Source: Geodermatophilaceae bacterium
GTDB lineage: Bacteria; Actinomycetota; Actinomycetes; Mycobacteriales; Geodermatophilaceae
Length of the DNA stretch: 14,798 nt
Direction: 5' to 3'
Assembly (NCBI GenBank): GCA_013813215.1
Contig: JACCSC010000380.1
Span: 1-14,798 of the forward strand
Shown: positions 13,524 to 14,798 of the stretch, one piece after another
Layout of the letters: each line of letters starts with the position of its first letter
Position numbering within the stretch: the first letter of the stretch is position 1
Translations under genes and position numbers: made by a program
The notes under the pieces: generated by a model
The model's database searches: none
Told to the model about the DNA's origin: nothing
What the model saw: only the letters and a program-made list of their open reading frames with translations

Positions 13524-14142
13524 GAATCCCCGAGCGTTGCTCCTGCTCGCCGGGCCGGCCCTGTTCACCCTGGCCTGGCTGCTGCTGGGTTGGTCGCATC
13601 CGGGCTACTCGCAGGTCGAGGACTCGATCAGCGTCCTGGCCGCCTACCGTGCGCCGTGGGCCTGGGTGATGTCCGCCGCCTTCGTGCTCCAAGCGCTGTC
13701 GATGGCGACGGCCGGCGTCCTCCTGCGGCGGCGGTCCGGCTGGGCCGCCGCACTTCTCCTGGTGAACGCGGCGGCCACCCTCGTCGTCGTGGCAGCCAGG
13801 ATCCCTTGCGGCCCAGACGACGCGGCCTGGTGCTTGCCCAGCGAGCACCCGACGTCGTACGCCGTCCACGTGGTGGCGGCCACGCTCGCCCTGACCTCGT
13901 TGTCGCTCGCGCCAGCCGCCACGGCCGTGCGAGGTTCCGGTGGACTGGCATCGTCCGGGCTGGCGGCGAGCGTGGTCATGGTGCCGCTGCTCGTCTGGTT
14001 CGCGGCGGCCGACGCCGCCGGCTGGGCCGAGAAAGCAGTGGTCACGGTCGGAATCTGGTGGGCCGCGGCGGCCGGCGTACGGATTCTTGTCGGACCCGGG
14101 CGGCAGGCTGACCCGACCACGACCGAGAGGGACCTTCGATGA
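13522..14142 (+). CDS. DUF998-like integral membrane protein
   Basis: A 206-residue protein with about six membrane helices, at roughly residues 5-22, 48-68, 74-92, 115-133, 141-163 and 169-190. The loop GYSQVEDSISVLAAYRAPWA after the first helix resembles the family's YS-x-x-S-x-x-I-S signature, and a second loop has RIPCGPDDAAWCLP with two cysteines that could pair outside the membrane. Function of the family is unknown to me. The GTG at 13522 directly follows the stop of the synthetase remnant; the only purine-rich stretch (GGTGAG) is too close to be a normal ribosome site, so translation may depend on coupling to the remnant frame. The stop overlaps the next start as ATGA. Confidence 0.8.
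   Translation: MNPRALLLLAGPALFTLAWLLLGWSHPGYSQVEDSISVLAAYRAPWAWVMSAAFVLQALSMATAGVLLRRRSGWAAALLLVNAAATLVVVAARIPCGPDDAAWCLPSEHPTSYAVHVVAATLALTSLSLAPAATAVRGSGGLASSGLAASVVMVPLLVWFAAADAAGWAEKAVVTVGIWWAAAAGVRILVGPGRQADPTTTERDLR
14065..14141 (+). repeat. Direct repeat B2
   Basis: The intact partner of 13357-13433: the 3' end of the DUF998-like gene plus the ribosome site and ATG of the next gene. Weaker similarity extends back to 14017. Confidence 0.9.
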
Positions 14143-14525
14143 CCGAACCCGCCGCCAGCCCACCCGTAGAGACCGCCCGACCGCCCGGCCTGGTGCTCGT
14201 TCTCGATGCGCTCGACGCGCCGCTCATCGCGGACTTCTGGGCCACCGCGCTGCGCTACGACCGGCAGCGAGCGCTCGGACCGTTCGAGGTGCTGACGCCA
14301 ACGGAGGGCAGCGAGGCCCCCGCCTTGCTCGTGCAGGCCGTCGGCGAGCCGAGACAGGGCAAGAACCGGATGCATCTGGACCTGCACGTCCCCGACATGC
14401 AGGCCGAGGCACAGCGTCTGGTCGAGCTCGGCGCGACCCGGCTCGGCGAGGGCAGCCTCGGGCAGATCGAGTGGATCAGGATGGCCGACCCGGAGGGCAA
14501 CGAGTTCGACATCGCGACGGACTGA
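14139..14525 (+). CDS. Glyoxalase-like (VOC) domain protein
   Basis: A 128-residue VOC-fold protein of the Glyoxalase_6 type. GLVLVLDALDAPLIADFWATALRY is the first beta-alpha unit, NRMHLDLHVPDMQAEAQRLVELGA is the second, and MADPEGNEFDIATD is the characteristic C-terminal strand. The ATG at 14139 overlaps the upstream membrane-protein stop as ATGA, with GAGAGGG about seven bases before it, so the two are coupled. Enzymes and binding proteins both occur in this family, and the substrate is not evident. It is not closely related to the VOC gene at 4856-5221. Confidence 0.88.
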   Translation: MTEPAASPPVETARPPGLVLVLDALDAPLIADFWATALRYDRQRALGPFEVLTPTEGSEAPALLVQAVGEPRQGKNRMHLDLHVPDMQAEAQRLVELGATRLGEGSLGQIEWIRMADPEGNEFDIATD

Positions 14526-14557
14526 GCCGGCTGACCGATGAGTCCCGGGCAGCGCGA

Positions 14558-14570
14558 GGGTCTAGGACCC
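14558..14570 (+). terminator. Small perfect hairpin after the glyoxalase-like gene
   Basis: GGGTC-TAG-GACCC is a 5-bp stem with a 3-nt loop, 33 bases past the stop codon. It could end the DUF998-VOC transcript. The stem is short, so confidence is low. The remaining gap to 14656 should contain the promoter of the next gene; CTAAAT at about 14592-14597 is a possible -10. Confidence 0.3.
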
Positions 14571-14656
14571 AGGACCGAGGCCGCACACGCCTAAATGCAG
14601 AGGCGAACTGTCGGACGGCCCTGCCAGGCTCCGAGTGGAGGTAAGGGAGGCCGCCG

Positions 14657-14798
14657 ATGAGCATGGAAGTGACGGCGTGGATGTCGCTGTACCACGCGAT
14701 GAACGCCGAGGAGGACCGTCGCAAGTTCTCGGTGTCGACGCTGCGGCGGATCCTCCGGTTCGCCCGACCGCACCGCCGCGACCTGAGCTGGTTCCTCG
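14657..14798 (+). CDS. ABC transporter (exporter-type, fused membrane and ATPase) N-terminus, partial
   Basis: An ATG at 14657 follows AAGGGAGG by six bases, a strong ribosome site, and the frame is open to the right edge (47 residues). The sequence MSMEVTAWMSLYHAMNAEED and then RILRFARPHRRDLSWFL matches the N-terminus I associate with actinobacterial type IV ABC exporters, where LRRI-x-x-FARPHRR leads into the first membrane helix. The membrane and ATPase domains would lie beyond the window, so the call rests on this short N-terminus. Confidence 0.7.
   Translation, partial: MSMEVTAWMSLYHAMNAEEDRRKFSVSTLRRILRFARPHRRDLSWFL

Noticed and set aside
1..14798. Transposons, integrases, tRNA genes, CRISPR arrays, riboswitches
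   Set aside because: I looked for transposase or integrase motifs, regular short repeats and recognisable structured RNAs on both strands and saw none. A covariance-model search would be needed to exclude small RNAs.

Overview
The window is high-GC, densely coded DNA with many GTG and TTG starts, short or overlapping gene junctions and at least one leaderless-type promoter. Together with a PptT/PptH-type gene pair, a SARP/AfsR-type regulator, an M18 aminopeptidase and FadD-like enzymes, this points to a chromosome of an actinomycete (Actinomycetota). I cannot place it more finely. I see no tRNA, rRNA, CRISPR array, transposase or phage gene, so it looks like ordinary accessory chromosome rather than a mobile island.

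Layout. (1) 1-935, minus: N-terminal part of a SARP/AfsR-type regulator that runs off the left edge. (2) 1107-2638, minus: a translationally coupled pair, a PptH-like metallophosphoesterase followed by a PptT-like phosphopantetheinyl transferase. By homology these are opposing enzymes that remove and attach the phosphopantetheine arm of carrier proteins. (3) 2685-3986, plus: an intact M18 aminopeptidase, divergent from pptH and convergent with the next block. (4) 3994-5952, minus: a tightly packed four-gene run of methyltransferase, VOC protein, 73-residue DUF4287 protein with an apparent CTG start, and FMN-binding PPOX protein. The last gene is frameshifted by a 16-bp tandem duplication. (5) 6009-7693, minus: an ABC-2 exporter (ATPase and permease, ATGA overlap) closed by a perfect 14-bp hairpin. 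(6) 7822-9633, plus: a DesK/NarL-type two-component system, divergent from the exporter and probably regulating it. Both genes carry a one-base frameshift as read. (7) 9763-10719, plus: a tandem pair of paralogous SRPBCC proteins. (8) 10852-12348, plus: a fatty-acyl-CoA synthetase. (9) 12374-13219, minus: an alpha/beta-hydrolase lipoprotein. (10) 13317-14525, plus: decayed copies of the ends of two neighbouring genes, then a DUF998-like membrane protein and a glyoxalase-like protein. (11) 14657-14798, plus: the start of an ABC exporter subunit running off the right edge.

Most notable structure. From 12286 to 14141 two pairs of diverged direct repeats are interleaved. The acyl-CoA synthetase 3' end (12286-12351) recurs at 13458-13523, and the DUF998 gene 3' end (14017-14141) recurs at 13317-13433. 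The order suggests an old tandem duplication of an ACS-DUF998 unit, whose first DUF998 copy was later replaced by the oppositely oriented hydrolase gene. Three other genes (PPOX, kinase, response regulator) are broken by small indels. Whether these are real mutations or assembly errors decides whether this two-component system works. I found no convincing wholly new system; the value lies in these rearrangements, the start-codon and overlap architecture, and the candidate regulatory sites.
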